A stretch of DNA of 64,000 nucleotides from VXYL01 sp965243175. GTDB lineage: Bacteria > Pseudomonadota > Gammaproteobacteria > Pseudomonadales > Azotimanducaceae. Both the position numbers and the translations under genes were made by a program. The stretch covers positions 1,116,001 to 1,180,000 of the forward strand of contig OZ251532.1 of NCBI GenBank assembly GCA_965243175.1. The letters are read 5' to 3'. Below are positions 10,319-19,644 of the stretch, piece by piece. The notes beneath the pieces were generated by a model. That model was not told the DNA's origin. It ran no database searches and saw only the letters and a program-made list of their open reading frames with translations. The stretch's first letter is position 1. The number at the start of each line of letters is the position of its first letter.

Positions 10319-13114
10319 TCACATGTTGAAGTCCATCCGCAGGAAGGCGTAGCGGCCAATCGCTCCGTAAAGGAACAGGTCCGTGTTGTTTCCGCTGCTG
10401 AAGACGTACGGCGGGTCGTTGTCGAGCACGTCGTTCACGCCGGCCAGGAAGCGGTAGTCGTTGTAGATCCAGCCGACGCGCAAGTCGTGCTCGAGGTGCG
10501 ACGGCACATGGTCGTAGCCGAACACGTTTTCGCCGTCGTAGCGCGGGTCGTCCATCCGGTGGACGTAGCGCATCCGCCATGTGTAGTCCCAGTTGCCTCT
10601 GTTGACGCCGAGGTTGCCGGTGGCGCGGATGCGCGGCATGGAGCCGCGGTCGTCCGCGTTGCCGGCGTTGGGCGCGAACGTGTTCAGCTTGACGTAGGTG
10701 CCTTGCAGATCAGCCACGATCTCGGTGTCCCAAGGGCCGCTGACCTCGTATCGCGCGCCGAAGTCGAAGCCCTTGGTGGTGACCGAACTGGAGTTCAAGA
10801 GTTGGTTGGTCATGCCGCGCACGAAGATTCCGCCCGGGCCGACGCCGGAAGTGAAGCGATCGCAGGATTCCTCCGTCTTGCCGGCTGCGCCTTCGTAGCA
10901 GCTGTCCACCAAACTGTCCGATGTGAAGCGGGTGATGAGGTCCAGCACCTTGATGTTCCACACGTCGATGGATGCCGAGAAGCCGTCGAGGAAGCGCGGC
11001 GTGTACACCAACCCGACGGTGGACGTGTCGGCGGTCTCTGGCAAAAGGTTGGCGTTGCCGCCGGCAAGCACGGCGTATTGCGAGGCCAGCTGGGTCGCGT
11101 CTGCGGGAATGCCGTCGAGCAGGCAATTCTGATCGACATTGTTGCCCGGCGAGCGAACCGGGCTGCCGCTCGCGCACGGGTGCGAGAAGAAGTCGAAGCT
11201 CACCGTGCCGCCGCCGAACAGGTCCGTCACCAGCGGTGCCCGGTAGGCGGTGCTGCGATTGGCGCGCAGGCGCAGATCGCGGAAGATTTGCCAGTCGGCG
11301 CCCACCCGCCACACCGTCTCGCGGCCAAAGTTGGAATAGTCCGAGGAGCGCGCCTGCAAGTTCACGTCCAAGGATTCCACTAGGAAGGTGTCCGCCAAGA
11401 CGGGAATCTCAACCTCGCCGAAGATCTCCGTGAGCGAGAAGCTGCCTTCGGTGGTGAACACTTGGTTGGCCACGGATTCCCCGGCTTCCGTCACTGGGTC
11501 CGGCTTGTTGAAGCCCCGATCCGTGCGCGTCTCGAAACCAAAGGCGACGCTCATCGGCCCGGCCGGCAGTTCGACCACCGGCCCGGTGACCATGCCGAAG
11601 AAGCCGCTGGTCTGGAACTCGGACGTGGCCAACGTGTTCTGGCGGATGTAGGCGATCTCGTCCTGAGTCCAGTTGCCTGGGCGCAGCGCGTCCAGCGCGC
11701 CGCTGGGATTGACCACCTGCATGCAGATGGGGTCGTTCGCGCAGCGCTCTGGGTCGGAGATGATGTTGGCGCGATGCAGGTTCCACGTGGAGTTGGTCTT
11801 CAGGTCCGCATCGACCCTCGTGTAGAGGTGGGAGATCTCCCAGGCCCACTCGTTCAAGAAGCTGTCTGCGAGGATGTCGCCCCGAAACCCGCTCACCAGC
11901 CGAAAAGTATCGGATTCATGGTCGCTTACGCGGGCGCCGACCGTGCTGGTGGGGCGAATGTAGAGGTTGCCGGTGCCGAAGGGATTGTTCGGGTTCGTGC
12001 CCGGCACCACCCAGCCCTGCGGGATCTGCACGGTGCCGAACGAGCCCGGGTTGCCGTCGAGCCGGAACTGGCTGATGCGTTTGGAGAACTGCGCCTCCAC
12101 GAAGCCCTCGACGCCGTCGGTGACGTCGTAGGTGCCGTAGCCGGAGAAGGCGTATACCTCCGACGCGCCGAAGATATCCTGCCCTAGGGCGTAGTCGTAG
12201 CGGTTCATCACCACGTCGTCCGGGTCCGAGACGTTCTGCGCCGCTTGGGTGGAGGGGCAATTGGCCGGGTCGTTCGTCCTCTCGTCGCCGCCGAACGCTT
12301 TTGGCACGGTGCAGTGGAAACCGGCCGCGCCGAAGAACACGCCGCCGGGCGAGAAGAAGCTGCCGTTTTGCGCACCGGTCGCGCTCAAGCTCGAGATGTT
12401 GGGCGTGGCCCAATCCCGGTCTATCTGCGGCACGTTGTTCGAGTAGCGGTACTCCGCGCCGAGCACCACCGAGCCGCGGTCCCCGGTGGCGCCGATGGCC
12501 AACTCCGCGGTGTAGCGCTGCGCGTCGCCTTGCCCGCTCATGCCCGTGGACACGCCGCCTTCGATGCCTTCGAAGTTGTCCTTCAGGATGACGTTCACGA
12601 CGCCGGATACCGCGTCCGCGCCGTACACGGCCGAAGCGCCGTCGCGCAGGATTTCCACCCGTTCGACCATGGCGCTGGGCACGAACGTGAGGTCCACGGC
12701 TTGGTTCGCCAGGGCGTCCGCGAAGCTGGCCACGCGCTTGCCGTTGATGAGGATGAGCACCCGGTCCGGCCCCAGGTTGCGCAGGTCGACGGACGTCGCG
12801 CCGCCGCCGGACAACACGCTGGACTGGTTGAAGCCAGCTGTGCCGCTCACCGCCGAGGCGCGCAACGCCTCGCCGATGTTGGCAAAGCCGGATTCGAGAA
12901 GGGACGTGCCGGTGATGACGGTGATGGGACTTGCCGAGCTGAAATCGTCGCGGCGGATGCGGGAGCCGGTGACGACAACCTCCTCGATCGCGCCTTCCTC
13001 TTGGCTCTCCCCCTCCTCGGACTCCTGCTCTTGCGCGTACGCCGGCGCGACGAGCGCCAGCGCCAGCAATGCGGCCCAAGGCGAGCCCCGCCGCAGAAAA
13101 CTCGCATGCAACAT
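10319..13114 (-). CDS. TonB-dependent outer-membrane receptor
   Basis: 931-residue TonB-dependent receptor that imports a large or scarce ligand through the outer membrane. There is a signal peptide (hydrophobic AALLALALVAPAYAQ), an acidic linker, then the TonB-box/plug start EEVVVTGSRIRRDDFS. The plug shows VDLRNLGPDRVLILINGKR and ILRDGASAVYGADAVSGVVN. The remainder is a 22-strand barrel ending in the aromatic-containing YAFLRMDFNM tail. The ATG at 13114 is preceded by GGGAGG, which supports it over the GTG six codons upstream. Ligand unknown; the plug resembles the large TBDR group common in oligotrophic gammaproteobacteria. Confidence 0.93.
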   Translation of the reverse strand: MLHASFLRRGSPWAALLALALVAPAYAQEQESEEGESQEEGAIEEVVVTGSRIRRDDFSSASPITVITGTSLLESGFANIGEALRASAVSGTAGFNQSSVLSGGGATSVDLRNLGPDRVLILINGKRVASFADALANQAVDLTFVPSAMVERVEILRDGASAVYGADAVSGVVNVILKDNFEGIEGGVSTGMSGQGDAQRYTAELAIGATGDRGSVVLGAEYRYSNNVPQIDRDWATPNISSLSATGAQNGSFFSPGGVFFGAAGFHCTVPKAFGGDERTNDPANCPSTQAAQNVSDPDDVVMNRYDYALGQDIFGASEVYAFSGYGTYDVTDGVEGFVEAQFSKRISQFRLDGNPGSFGTVQIPQGWVVPGTNPNNPFGTGNLYIRPTSTVGARVSDHESDTFRLVSGFRGDILADSFLNEWAWEISHLYTRVDADLKTNSTWNLHRANIISDPERCANDPICMQVVNPSGALDALRPGNWTQDEIAYIRQNTLATSEFQTSGFFGMVTGPVVELPAGPMSVAFGFETRTDRGFNKPDPVTEAGESVANQVFTTEGSFSLTEIFGEVEIPVLADTFLVESLDVNLQARSSDYSNFGRETVWRVGADWQIFRDLRLRANRSTAYRAPLVTDLFGGGTVSFDFFSHPCASGSPVRSPGNNVDQNCLLDGIPADATQLASQYAVLAGGNANLLPETADTSTVGLVYTPRFLDGFSASIDVWNIKVLDLITRFTSDSLVDSCYEGAAGKTEESCDRFTSGVGPGGIFVRGMTNQLLNSSSVTTKGFDFGARYEVSGPWDTEIVADLQGTYVKLNTFAPNAGNADDRGSMPRIRATGNLGVNRGNWDYTWRMRYVHRMDDPRYDGENVFGYDHVPSHLEHDLRVGWIYNDYRFLAGVNDVLDNDPPYVFSSGNNTDLFLYGAIGRYAFLRMDFNM

Positions 13115-13390
13115 CTCGGTTGGCCTCCCCACCCTTTGGAATCGGCAGTGCCGATGAGCCTTTAACTCTCTGTAACATTTGCCGACATGTCAAGCACGAG
13201 AGTACGCCCGCGTTCGCCTCGCCGGGCACTGGGGCGACGGGCGCTTGAGGAGAGTCGCGCGGCATTCGCGGAAGTTGTTGCGATTTGTAACGCCGAGGGT
13301 CAGTATCCGCCGCGCATTGCCTAACGGCGTCGCCCGCAACGCTCCAAAGGGCGGGCGGCGCGAAGTAGCAAGACGCAGAGGGGTAACCAA
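13115..13390. promoter_or_regulatory. Divergent promoter region with a small palindrome
   Basis: 276 bases between two divergent TonB-receptor genes, so promoters for both must lie here. A 15-base palindrome, ATCGGCAGTGCCGAT, is at 13141-13155, just upstream of the leftward gene, and could be an operator. A perfect TTGACA reads leftward at 13193-13188 but no good -10 lies at the right distance. The regulator is unknown. Confidence 0.35.
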
Positions 13391-16300
13391 ATGAACGCAG
13401 CAACGCGAACCTGGCGGCAGTCGGTGCCGCCCTGTTTCCTGTTCGGCCTTCTGGCCGTCGCGCCGCCGGCCATGGGCCAAGAGGAGGACGAAGCGGCGCA
13501 GCAGAAGAAGATCGAGGAAGTCGTCGTCTACGGCCAGCGCAACGAGGCCACCGTCTCGGACACTTCGATCTCCATCACGGCGATGGACCAGAGCTTCCTC
13601 GAAGACATGGGGATGCAGGGGCCGAACGAGATGGTGAACTTCATCCCGGCCACCACCCGCACGGACTGGGACATCAAGATCCGCGGCGTCGGCCGCAACT
13701 TCCGCGGCCTGGGCGGAGACCCGGGCGTCGGCACGTACTACAACGGCATCTACTCGCCGGACTTCGGCATCGCGTCCACCGAGGGCGGCCTCTACGACGT
13801 GAAGCGCATCGAAGTGCTGCGCGGGCCGCAGGGCACGCTGTACGGGCGCAACTCCATCGGCGGCGTGGTGAACTACGTCACCAACCAGCCGAACCACGAC
13901 GGCTTCGAGGCCAGCTTCCGCACCATTCTGGGCAAGTTCAACGCCAACGAGTGGTACGGCGTGGTCAGCGGGCCGCTGAGCGAGCGGCTGGCCTATCGGC
14001 TCAACGGCACCAAGCGTCTGCGCGGCGGGGCGGTGGAAGGCGCGGCCGGCAGCGAGGACATCGAGGACCTCAACGACCAGAACTTCGCCTTCATCCTGGA
14101 GTGGGACGTCTTGGAGAACCTGAAAGCGAACATCCGCATCAACGACCGCCGCGCCTACAGCAAGCGCAACTTCGGCAACGGCGGCCACGGCATCGCCGGC
14201 GAAGGGCCGTGCGTCGGCCAGCATCCCATCACCGACGACAGCCAGTGCGATCCGCGCTACCGCCTCTCCCGCGACACCAACTACTTCGCCACCGGCTTCC
14301 GCCCGGTCGACCAGGCGTGGCGAGACAAGTACGGCGACCTGGCGGACGATCCGCGCGGTGCCGTGGGCTGGACGCATCCGATCACCGGCGAAGTCTTCTA
14401 CGGCGCCTACAACCGCCCCGGCGTGGACGACGAGAGCGTGCGCTGGCCGTTCATGCCTTCCCAGGGCTATCGGCAGGCATCGGTCGCCAGCTACGACATC
14501 GGCGGCGCGGACGAGCCGCACATCGTCGGCCTGACCACCGGCGACAACCGCGAGGAGTTCGACCACCAGCAAGGGGCGCTGGTGCTCGATTGGGACGTGA
14601 GCGACTCCGTGGGCGTGAAGTATCTGGGCTCCTACCAGAGCTTCGCGTACTGGTTCAACCGCGACAACAGCTTCTCCGACGGCCACGTCTCGGACATCGA
14701 CGACACGGTGATCGAGCAGGTGGAAAGCTGGTCGCACGAACTGCGCGTCTTCTGGGACCTGGGGGATCGCTTCACCGCCACCTCCGGCGTCTACCAGTTC
14801 TGGGAATCCCGCGACCAGTGGTACGGCATCCGCGAACGCGCCGGTCAGGGGCGGGCCCGCAACGCCGCGCACTACGGGCCCGAGGGCTACGAGAGCTGGG
14901 TCCATGACGGCATCGGGCTGGTCGGCTGGGTGATGCCGGATTGCATCGGCACGGGCTCCGTTGGCTCGTCGGCAGGTGGCGATCTGGAACTCAACGACGC
15001 CACGCATCCGGGCTACGGTCGATACTGCGGCGACCCGGGCACGCCCTACAAGCAGGACTACGGCGGCGGCGGCGACACCAGCGCGGTCTACGAGCACCGC
15101 AATCTGGTGGACAACGAGAACTTCGCGCTCTACACCCAAGGCGACTTGACGCTTACGGAAACGCTGAGCGTGACCTTGGGCGTCCGCTACTCCAAGGACT
15201 GGCGCGACGCCACCGAGCAGCGCGGCGGCTACAGCGAGATCGAGGCCTACAACAAGCCGTGGCTGCCGGCCGTGCTCGCTGGCGCCTGCGCGGGCGCCGG
15301 TACACGTTGCCCTGAGAACCCGGCGGCGTTCTTCGCGCCCGGCGTCACGCCGCTGGCGGCGCTCAACGTGGCGCTCGGCGCGGCGACGTTCACCGGCGAT
15401 GAGGACTTCCCCATCGAGCCGACGTGCGACCTCATGGCCGCCAATTGCGAGCGGCCACTGCGGCTGCGGGGCATTCCCATCGGCTGGGGCAGCCGCACCA
15501 CCGGCACCTACCGCCAGGACGGCAACTTGAGCTACCGCGTGAACTTCAACTGGGAGCCGTCGAACGACATGCTGGTGTACTTCGGCCTGACCACCAGCTA
15601 CCGCGCCGGCGGCTTCAATCTGGGCCGTGGCGATGGCCGCAGCGTGTTCGACACCAATGCCGACGGCGTCAACGACCTGCGCGCCATCGAGCAGTACGGC
15701 GACGAAGAACTGAAGGCCTACGAGGTCGGCTACAAGGGCACGCTGCTCGACGGCGCCTTGCAGCTGAACCTGTCCGTCTACTACTACGACTACGACAACT
15801 ACCAGACCACCACGACGGTGTGGGAGTCGGAGGGCGGCAACTTCTCCCTGCCGATCCAGGTGGGCGAAACGGCTGGTCGCGGGCCGGTGGACAACACGTC
15901 GAACATCCCGAGCGCGCACAACCGCGGCTTCGAGATCGACGGCCAGTATCTGGTCACGGAGAGCTTTTCGGTCGGCGGCAACTACAGCTACACGGAGAGC
16001 GTCTTCGACGCGCCGTTCACGTTCTTCAACGAGAACGACCCGCGCTATCCCCGCGAGATTCTCGGCGGCGACGTGAACCAGGACCCGTGCTCGCTGCCAG
16101 CCGAGATCAAGGCGCTCTACTGCATCGAGGTGGACGGCGCGGACCTCACAGGCATTCCGACGCACAAGGCGACGGTTTGGACCTCCTACACGTGGAACAC
16201 GGCCTGGGGCCAGCTGACTTGGCTGGGCTCCTTGGCCTACACCGGCGACTACGCCACCAACGTGTTCCAGCGACCTTGGGATCTGGTGCCAGACCGCGAG

Positions 16301-16510
16301 CGGATCGACACGCGCCTCACCTTCGAGGAATCCACCGGGCGCTGGTCCGCCTCCGCCTTCGTGGACAACGTGCTCGACAAGACCTACATCCGCCACTCGG
16401 ACATGGAGAACCGGCGCTCCGGCTACGGCGGCAACTGGCCGCAGCGGGTGGTCGCGCTCTATCCGCGCTTCTGGGGCGTGGAGTTCCAGTACAACATGGG
16501 CGCCCGCTAG
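13391..16510 (+). CDS. TonB-dependent outer-membrane receptor
   Basis: 1039-residue TonB-dependent receptor. A signal peptide (CFLFGLLAVAPPAMGQ) is followed by the TonB-box region IEEVVVYGQRNEATVSDTS. The plug has the IRGVGRNFRGLGGDPGVGTY and LRGPQGTLYGRNSIGGVVNY motifs, which are typical of the FecA/cobalamin-like plug. The long barrel ends with RFWGVEFQYNMGAR. The ATG at 13391 follows a GAGGGGTAACC ribosome binding site. It is transcribed away from the other receptor gene, and the two share little obvious sequence, so they are probably not a recent duplication. Confidence 0.93.
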   Translation: MNAATRTWRQSVPPCFLFGLLAVAPPAMGQEEDEAAQQKKIEEVVVYGQRNEATVSDTSISITAMDQSFLEDMGMQGPNEMVNFIPATTRTDWDIKIRGVGRNFRGLGGDPGVGTYYNGIYSPDFGIASTEGGLYDVKRIEVLRGPQGTLYGRNSIGGVVNYVTNQPNHDGFEASFRTILGKFNANEWYGVVSGPLSERLAYRLNGTKRLRGGAVEGAAGSEDIEDLNDQNFAFILEWDVLENLKANIRINDRRAYSKRNFGNGGHGIAGEGPCVGQHPITDDSQCDPRYRLSRDTNYFATGFRPVDQAWRDKYGDLADDPRGAVGWTHPITGEVFYGAYNRPGVDDESVRWPFMPSQGYRQASVASYDIGGADEPHIVGLTTGDNREEFDHQQGALVLDWDVSDSVGVKYLGSYQSFAYWFNRDNSFSDGHVSDIDDTVIEQVESWSHELRVFWDLGDRFTATSGVYQFWESRDQWYGIRERAGQGRARNAAHYGPEGYESWVHDGIGLVGWVMPDCIGTGSVGSSAGGDLELNDATHPGYGRYCGDPGTPYKQDYGGGGDTSAVYEHRNLVDNENFALYTQGDLTLTETLSVTLGVRYSKDWRDATEQRGGYSEIEAYNKPWLPAVLAGACAGAGTRCPENPAAFFAPGVTPLAALNVALGAATFTGDEDFPIEPTCDLMAANCERPLRLRGIPIGWGSRTTGTYRQDGNLSYRVNFNWEPSNDMLVYFGLTTSYRAGGFNLGRGDGRSVFDTNADGVNDLRAIEQYGDEELKAYEVGYKGTLLDGALQLNLSVYYYDYDNYQTTTTVWESEGGNFSLPIQVGETAGRGPVDNTSNIPSAHNRGFEIDGQYLVTESFSVGGNYSYTESVFDAPFTFFNENDPRYPREILGGDVNQDPCSLPAEIKALYCIEVDGADLTGIPTHKATVWTSYTWNTAWGQLTWLGSLAYTGDYATNVFQRPWDLVPDRERIDTRLTFEESTGRWSASAFVDNVLDKTYIRHSDMENRRSGYGGNWPQRVVALYPRFWGVEFQYNMGAR

Positions 16511-16546
16511 AGGCGTGGCATCGGCCTCGCCATCGCCTCAACGGCG

Positions 16547-17311
16547 ATGGCGGGCGCCGAACGGGGCAGCTTCGCCGTGTCCGAAGACAACGCCAACACG
16601 CGGCCATCGTCGGAACGTGCGCCCGACCTGGCCGACTACGACTTCCTCGACTTCGGCGCCTCGAAAGGCGGCTGCATCGAGTTCGCCAAGGAACGGCTCG
16701 GCGGCAAGCGCGGGCTGGGCATCGACATCGACCCGCGCAAGCTGGAGGCGATGCGGGCGCTCGGCTACGACTGCATGGAGGGCGACGTCGCCAACCTCGA
16801 CTTGCCGCCGAACTCCGTGCGCTTCGTGACGATGAGCCACTTCCTCGAACACCTGCCGGACTTGGCGACCGTGCACAAGGCGGTTGAAAACGCGGCCCGG
16901 GTGGCGACGGACTTCATCTTCATCCAAGGCCCGTTCTTCGACGCGGACGACGAGTTGCGGCGTTCCGGCCTGAAGTTCTATTGGGCGGACTGGCGCGGAC
17001 ATCCCTGCCATCTGACCATCCCGCAACTGACGACGATACTGGCCGAGCTAGGACTCGACGACCATCTGGCGTTGGCGCGGGTGCCGGTCGAATCATCCCT
17101 CGACCCGGCCATCCATCCCCTCGCCGCGCCGCGCAACTCTCATGACTATGACGCCGACGTACATCCCCCAAAGCCATTCGTGAAGTTCGACCCGCCGCTC
17201 TTTCGGGAGATCGTCTGCCTCGTGCGCCTGCGGCGCTTCCTCGGCTGGCGGCGCGTGGTGCAGGCGCGCAAAGGCTGCCACTTCGTCAGCGGAACTCTGC
17301 CGTTCCGCTAG
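16547..17311 (+). CDS. Class I SAM-dependent methyltransferase
   Basis: 254-residue protein with the Rossmann-type methyltransferase core: motif I is DFLDFGASKGGC, motif II is GLGIDIDPRK, an acidic motif III-like GDVANLDLPPNSV follows, and SHFLEHLPDL is typical of the Methyltransf_11/25 type. The second half is not recognisable and ends with a basic stretch. The substrate is unknown. It lies 36 bases after a TonB receptor, so it may be co-transcribed. The first ATG in frame (16547) is used; a GTG a few codons on is an alternative. Confidence 0.7.
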   Translation: MAGAERGSFAVSEDNANTRPSSERAPDLADYDFLDFGASKGGCIEFAKERLGGKRGLGIDIDPRKLEAMRALGYDCMEGDVANLDLPPNSVRFVTMSHFLEHLPDLATVHKAVENAARVATDFIFIQGPFFDADDELRRSGLKFYWADWRGHPCHLTIPQLTTILAELGLDDHLALARVPVESSLDPAIHPLAAPRNSHDYDADVHPPKPFVKFDPPLFREIVCLVRLRRFLGWRRVVQARKGCHFVSGTLPFR

Positions 17312-17386
17312 GGGCGCTGACGCTCATGCGACTGCCAGCCTGGCCATCATTACTATTCATCGCCTCGTGCCGCGGCAGCTACGGCC

Positions 17387-18835
17387 CTAGCCACCCGGCG
17401 ATCCGCTCGATTCCGTCAAGCCCAACTCCGTGGCGAGGCTGTCAATTTTCCTAATTGTTTCCGCCGTGCGATCTTCCAACTTGCCCATTATGAATGAGTG
17501 CCTTTCATCAAAGACCACCCCGAACAAATCCAGTTTATCAAGCATAAAGACGACGAACAACGATCCGAGACCGGCAATCAAGCCTCCCACCGTGGACGCA
17601 AGTAGCTCTCCACCCGGGAACTTGAAGAACTGCCCGATGGCCTCCCCCGCCAATATTCCGCCCGTCACTACCAAGCCCGTGAGAAGAACCTTGCTCGCTT
17701 CATGTGCAGCTTCCCCTAAGCTCATACCCGCCGGTGGGAAAAGCAGCACCTGAATCGCGTTCACAAGTGAAAGAAATCCTTCGCGGATGATTCTGACAAC
17801 ATTGCGTCCCGTCCGCACCAATGTATTGAGAACCATCGTCATCGTGGCCGAAAGAAAACCTGCCAGCCATCCTTTGCCGAATGCGACTGCAACGTCCTGC
17901 CACCGAGCCAACAAGCGGCGTCTGACACGGTCTAGGCGACCTTTCAGCACTTCCACCCACGAAAAGTCGTACCGCTCGCCCTTCCACCCTCTATAGAGGA
18001 TATCCTTCACTTCAAAGAAAACCGCTGATGTCAACTCCGCGATGAGAAGCCCTATTGCCTGTTGCAGGCCCTGTTGTTTGCCTACCCCAATGCCTTCCTT
18101 CATTCCTCGTCTGGCAATTTGCCATTTACTTGGGAGGTGTCCCTCTACGGCCTTATTCGCTCTCTCTTGAATTGGCTTAGTGCGTCCTTTATCCGTATTG
18201 GGAACGTCCCCCAGATCTTTGTCTTGCTTACTTCGATTGATAGACCGATCGGTGTGCTGCAAATTGTCTGGATCGTTTCCAGCACCCTGCCTCTCGTCGG
18301 GATCTAGCGCGTAACCACCCCTGTCATGTATCTTCTTCTTGGGGATCACATGGTCTAGATCCGCTCGACCTTTGCCTAACTTTTGGCCTGTGTATGCATC
18401 CGTGACAGTGCCATCTGGGCTTTGCCTCCCTTTCCAAAGATCATTTCTGGTTTTTTCCGTGACGTTGTAATCTTGCTTCACATCGCCATACACGTATTTC
18501 CTATCGTATTCCATAATGTCCGATCGGCTGAGGCGAAGGGGTCCGAGAAGCGTGTCGATAAGGGTGCATTTGACGCCATCGTACAGCGCGTCGTACTTCT
18601 TTTGAGAGAAGCTCTTGTCGAGGTCCGCCAAACATCGATCTATCGCTTCGTCAGTCACCATGTACTGATCGAAAACGGGCACCTCCACAGCGACCGAGTT
18701 AATCAGCGCCCAATCGACATCTTGGGATAGCAGGTCCTCAACCCACCTGTCGTCGACTACGGACAGCGGAGCACCGCCGGATCGTGCGGCGAGCATCGCC
18801 CGCCGAGCTCTGAACCGTTCGGAGCGCTTAGTCAT
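17387..18835 (-). CDS. HNH nuclease with multi-span membrane C-terminus
   Basis: 482-residue protein in two parts. The N-terminal half holds an HNH-type nuclease motif: D161-H162 (ADLDHVIPKKK), N191 (DPDNLQH), then N200 and K203 (INRSKQDKD). The C-terminal half has several hydrophobic segments (for example GLLIAELTSAVFF, GWLAGFLSATMTMVL, VLLTGLVVTGGILAGEAIG, GGLIAGLGSLFVVFML), so it is likely anchored in the inner membrane. It starts one base after the stop of the TerB-like gene, so the two are co-translated. The region is visibly more AT-rich than its surroundings, which suggests transfer. A DNA-degrading effector is the best guess; I do not know this exact architecture. Confidence 0.65.
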   Translation of the reverse strand: MTKRSERFRARRAMLAARSGGAPLSVVDDRWVEDLLSQDVDWALINSVAVEVPVFDQYMVTDEAIDRCLADLDKSFSQKKYDALYDGVKCTLIDTLLGPLRLSRSDIMEYDRKYVYGDVKQDYNVTEKTRNDLWKGRQSPDGTVTDAYTGQKLGKGRADLDHVIPKKKIHDRGGYALDPDERQGAGNDPDNLQHTDRSINRSKQDKDLGDVPNTDKGRTKPIQERANKAVEGHLPSKWQIARRGMKEGIGVGKQQGLQQAIGLLIAELTSAVFFEVKDILYRGWKGERYDFSWVEVLKGRLDRVRRRLLARWQDVAVAFGKGWLAGFLSATMTMVLNTLVRTGRNVVRIIREGFLSLVNAIQVLLFPPAGMSLGEAAHEASKVLLTGLVVTGGILAGEAIGQFFKFPGGELLASTVGGLIAGLGSLFVVFMLDKLDLFGVVFDERHSFIMGKLEDRTAETIRKIDSLATELGLTESSGSPGG

Positions 18836-18836
18836 T

Positions 18837-19433
18837 TCATGCAGCCTTCAATGTGGTCCAAGCATTCCTAAAGGCCCGTTCCTTGGGATGTACACGACCG
18901 TCCGCCTCCATGACTACATCAATGATGTCGTCAAGTACCGCGAAATCTACTTCGGCACGTTTAGCAAGTTCGAAGGCGGTCTTCGCGTTCGGTCGGGCGT
19001 CCCATAGGGCGGTTATCCTCCTCTTTACGGGAGAGGGAAGGCTGCTGTGGGAAACGCCCGCGATGAACTCCTCAATTTCATCCCTTTCCTGAGGATGAAC
19101 TTCACCATCGCAGTTCGCGCATGCGATTGCCACAGCGAACATCGCAACTAGCTGGTCGCCGAAGTTCGCGACTTCCACCCTCACGCCATCCAAGTAAGAT
19201 TGGACCCCAGCAAGTTTCTCGGCGTTCCTGGCCCTCTCCCGCTCCTCGCCCCGTTTTTCCGCCTGCTCTTCGTTATCGTCAAGGGCGTCGGCAATTGCGC
19301 CACCAGCACCGCCCACGGCCGCGCCAACAGCGGCACCGACCGCCGTCACTGCCCCAATAGGGCCCAGTACTGGAAGCGCAGCAACAGCGGCAACGCCGGT
19401 TGCAGCACCCACAAGCACTTTCCACACCGTCAT
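18837..19433 (-). CDS. TerB-like protein with glycine-rich hydrophobic N-terminus
   Basis: 198-residue protein. Residues 5-50 form a glycine-zipper-like hydrophobic region (VLVGAATGVAAVAALP and on), followed by a charged coiled stretch (about 52-72). The rest resembles a TerB/TerB-like helical domain with two acidic signatures, CDGEVHPQERDEIEEF (109-124) and ADGRVHPKERAFRNAW (177-192). TerB domains are known from tellurite-resistance and conflict systems, where they link membranes to nuclease or phosphoesterase partners. It lies one base upstream of the HNH membrane nuclease, so a two-gene membrane stress or defence module is inferred. Confidence 0.6.
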   Translation of the reverse strand: MTVWKVLVGAATGVAAVAALPVLGPIGAVTAVGAAVGAAVGGAGGAIADALDDNEEQAEKRGEERERARNAEKLAGVQSYLDGVRVEVANFGDQLVAMFAVAIACANCDGEVHPQERDEIEEFIAGVSHSSLPSPVKRRITALWDARPNAKTAFELAKRAEVDFAVLDDIIDVVMEADGRVHPKERAFRNAWTTLKAA

Positions 19434-19644
19434 CCTAGGACCTCCTCATTCCTTGCGTACAGCGGGACATCTCCCCAAAGCGTTGCCCAGCAGCCTGCCA
19501 AAACGGTGGCCCTAGCCAAGGTGCGCGGCACCATAGCGGCTAACGTCGCGTAAGTCAACCGTTGGTTTTCGTGCCGGGCGGTGGACGCAAGCGCCGAAAG
19601 CGGGATGTCGTTGGCTGGGCCCTCCGCCATTGCCTGCTGCCGCA
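19434..19644. other. Intergenic region before the TerB-like gene
   Basis: About 210 bases separating rmlD from the TerB-HNH pair, both leftward. It must hold the promoter of the pair. A short open frame crosses it but has no ribosome binding site or recognisable features, so I treat it as non-coding. No clear hexamers or hairpins were found. Confidence 0.35.

Noticed and set aside
13190..16396. 1068-codon minus-strand frame opposite the second TonB receptor
   Set aside because: Antisense shadow of a GC-rich gene; no motifs, rich in Val, Arg and Ala.
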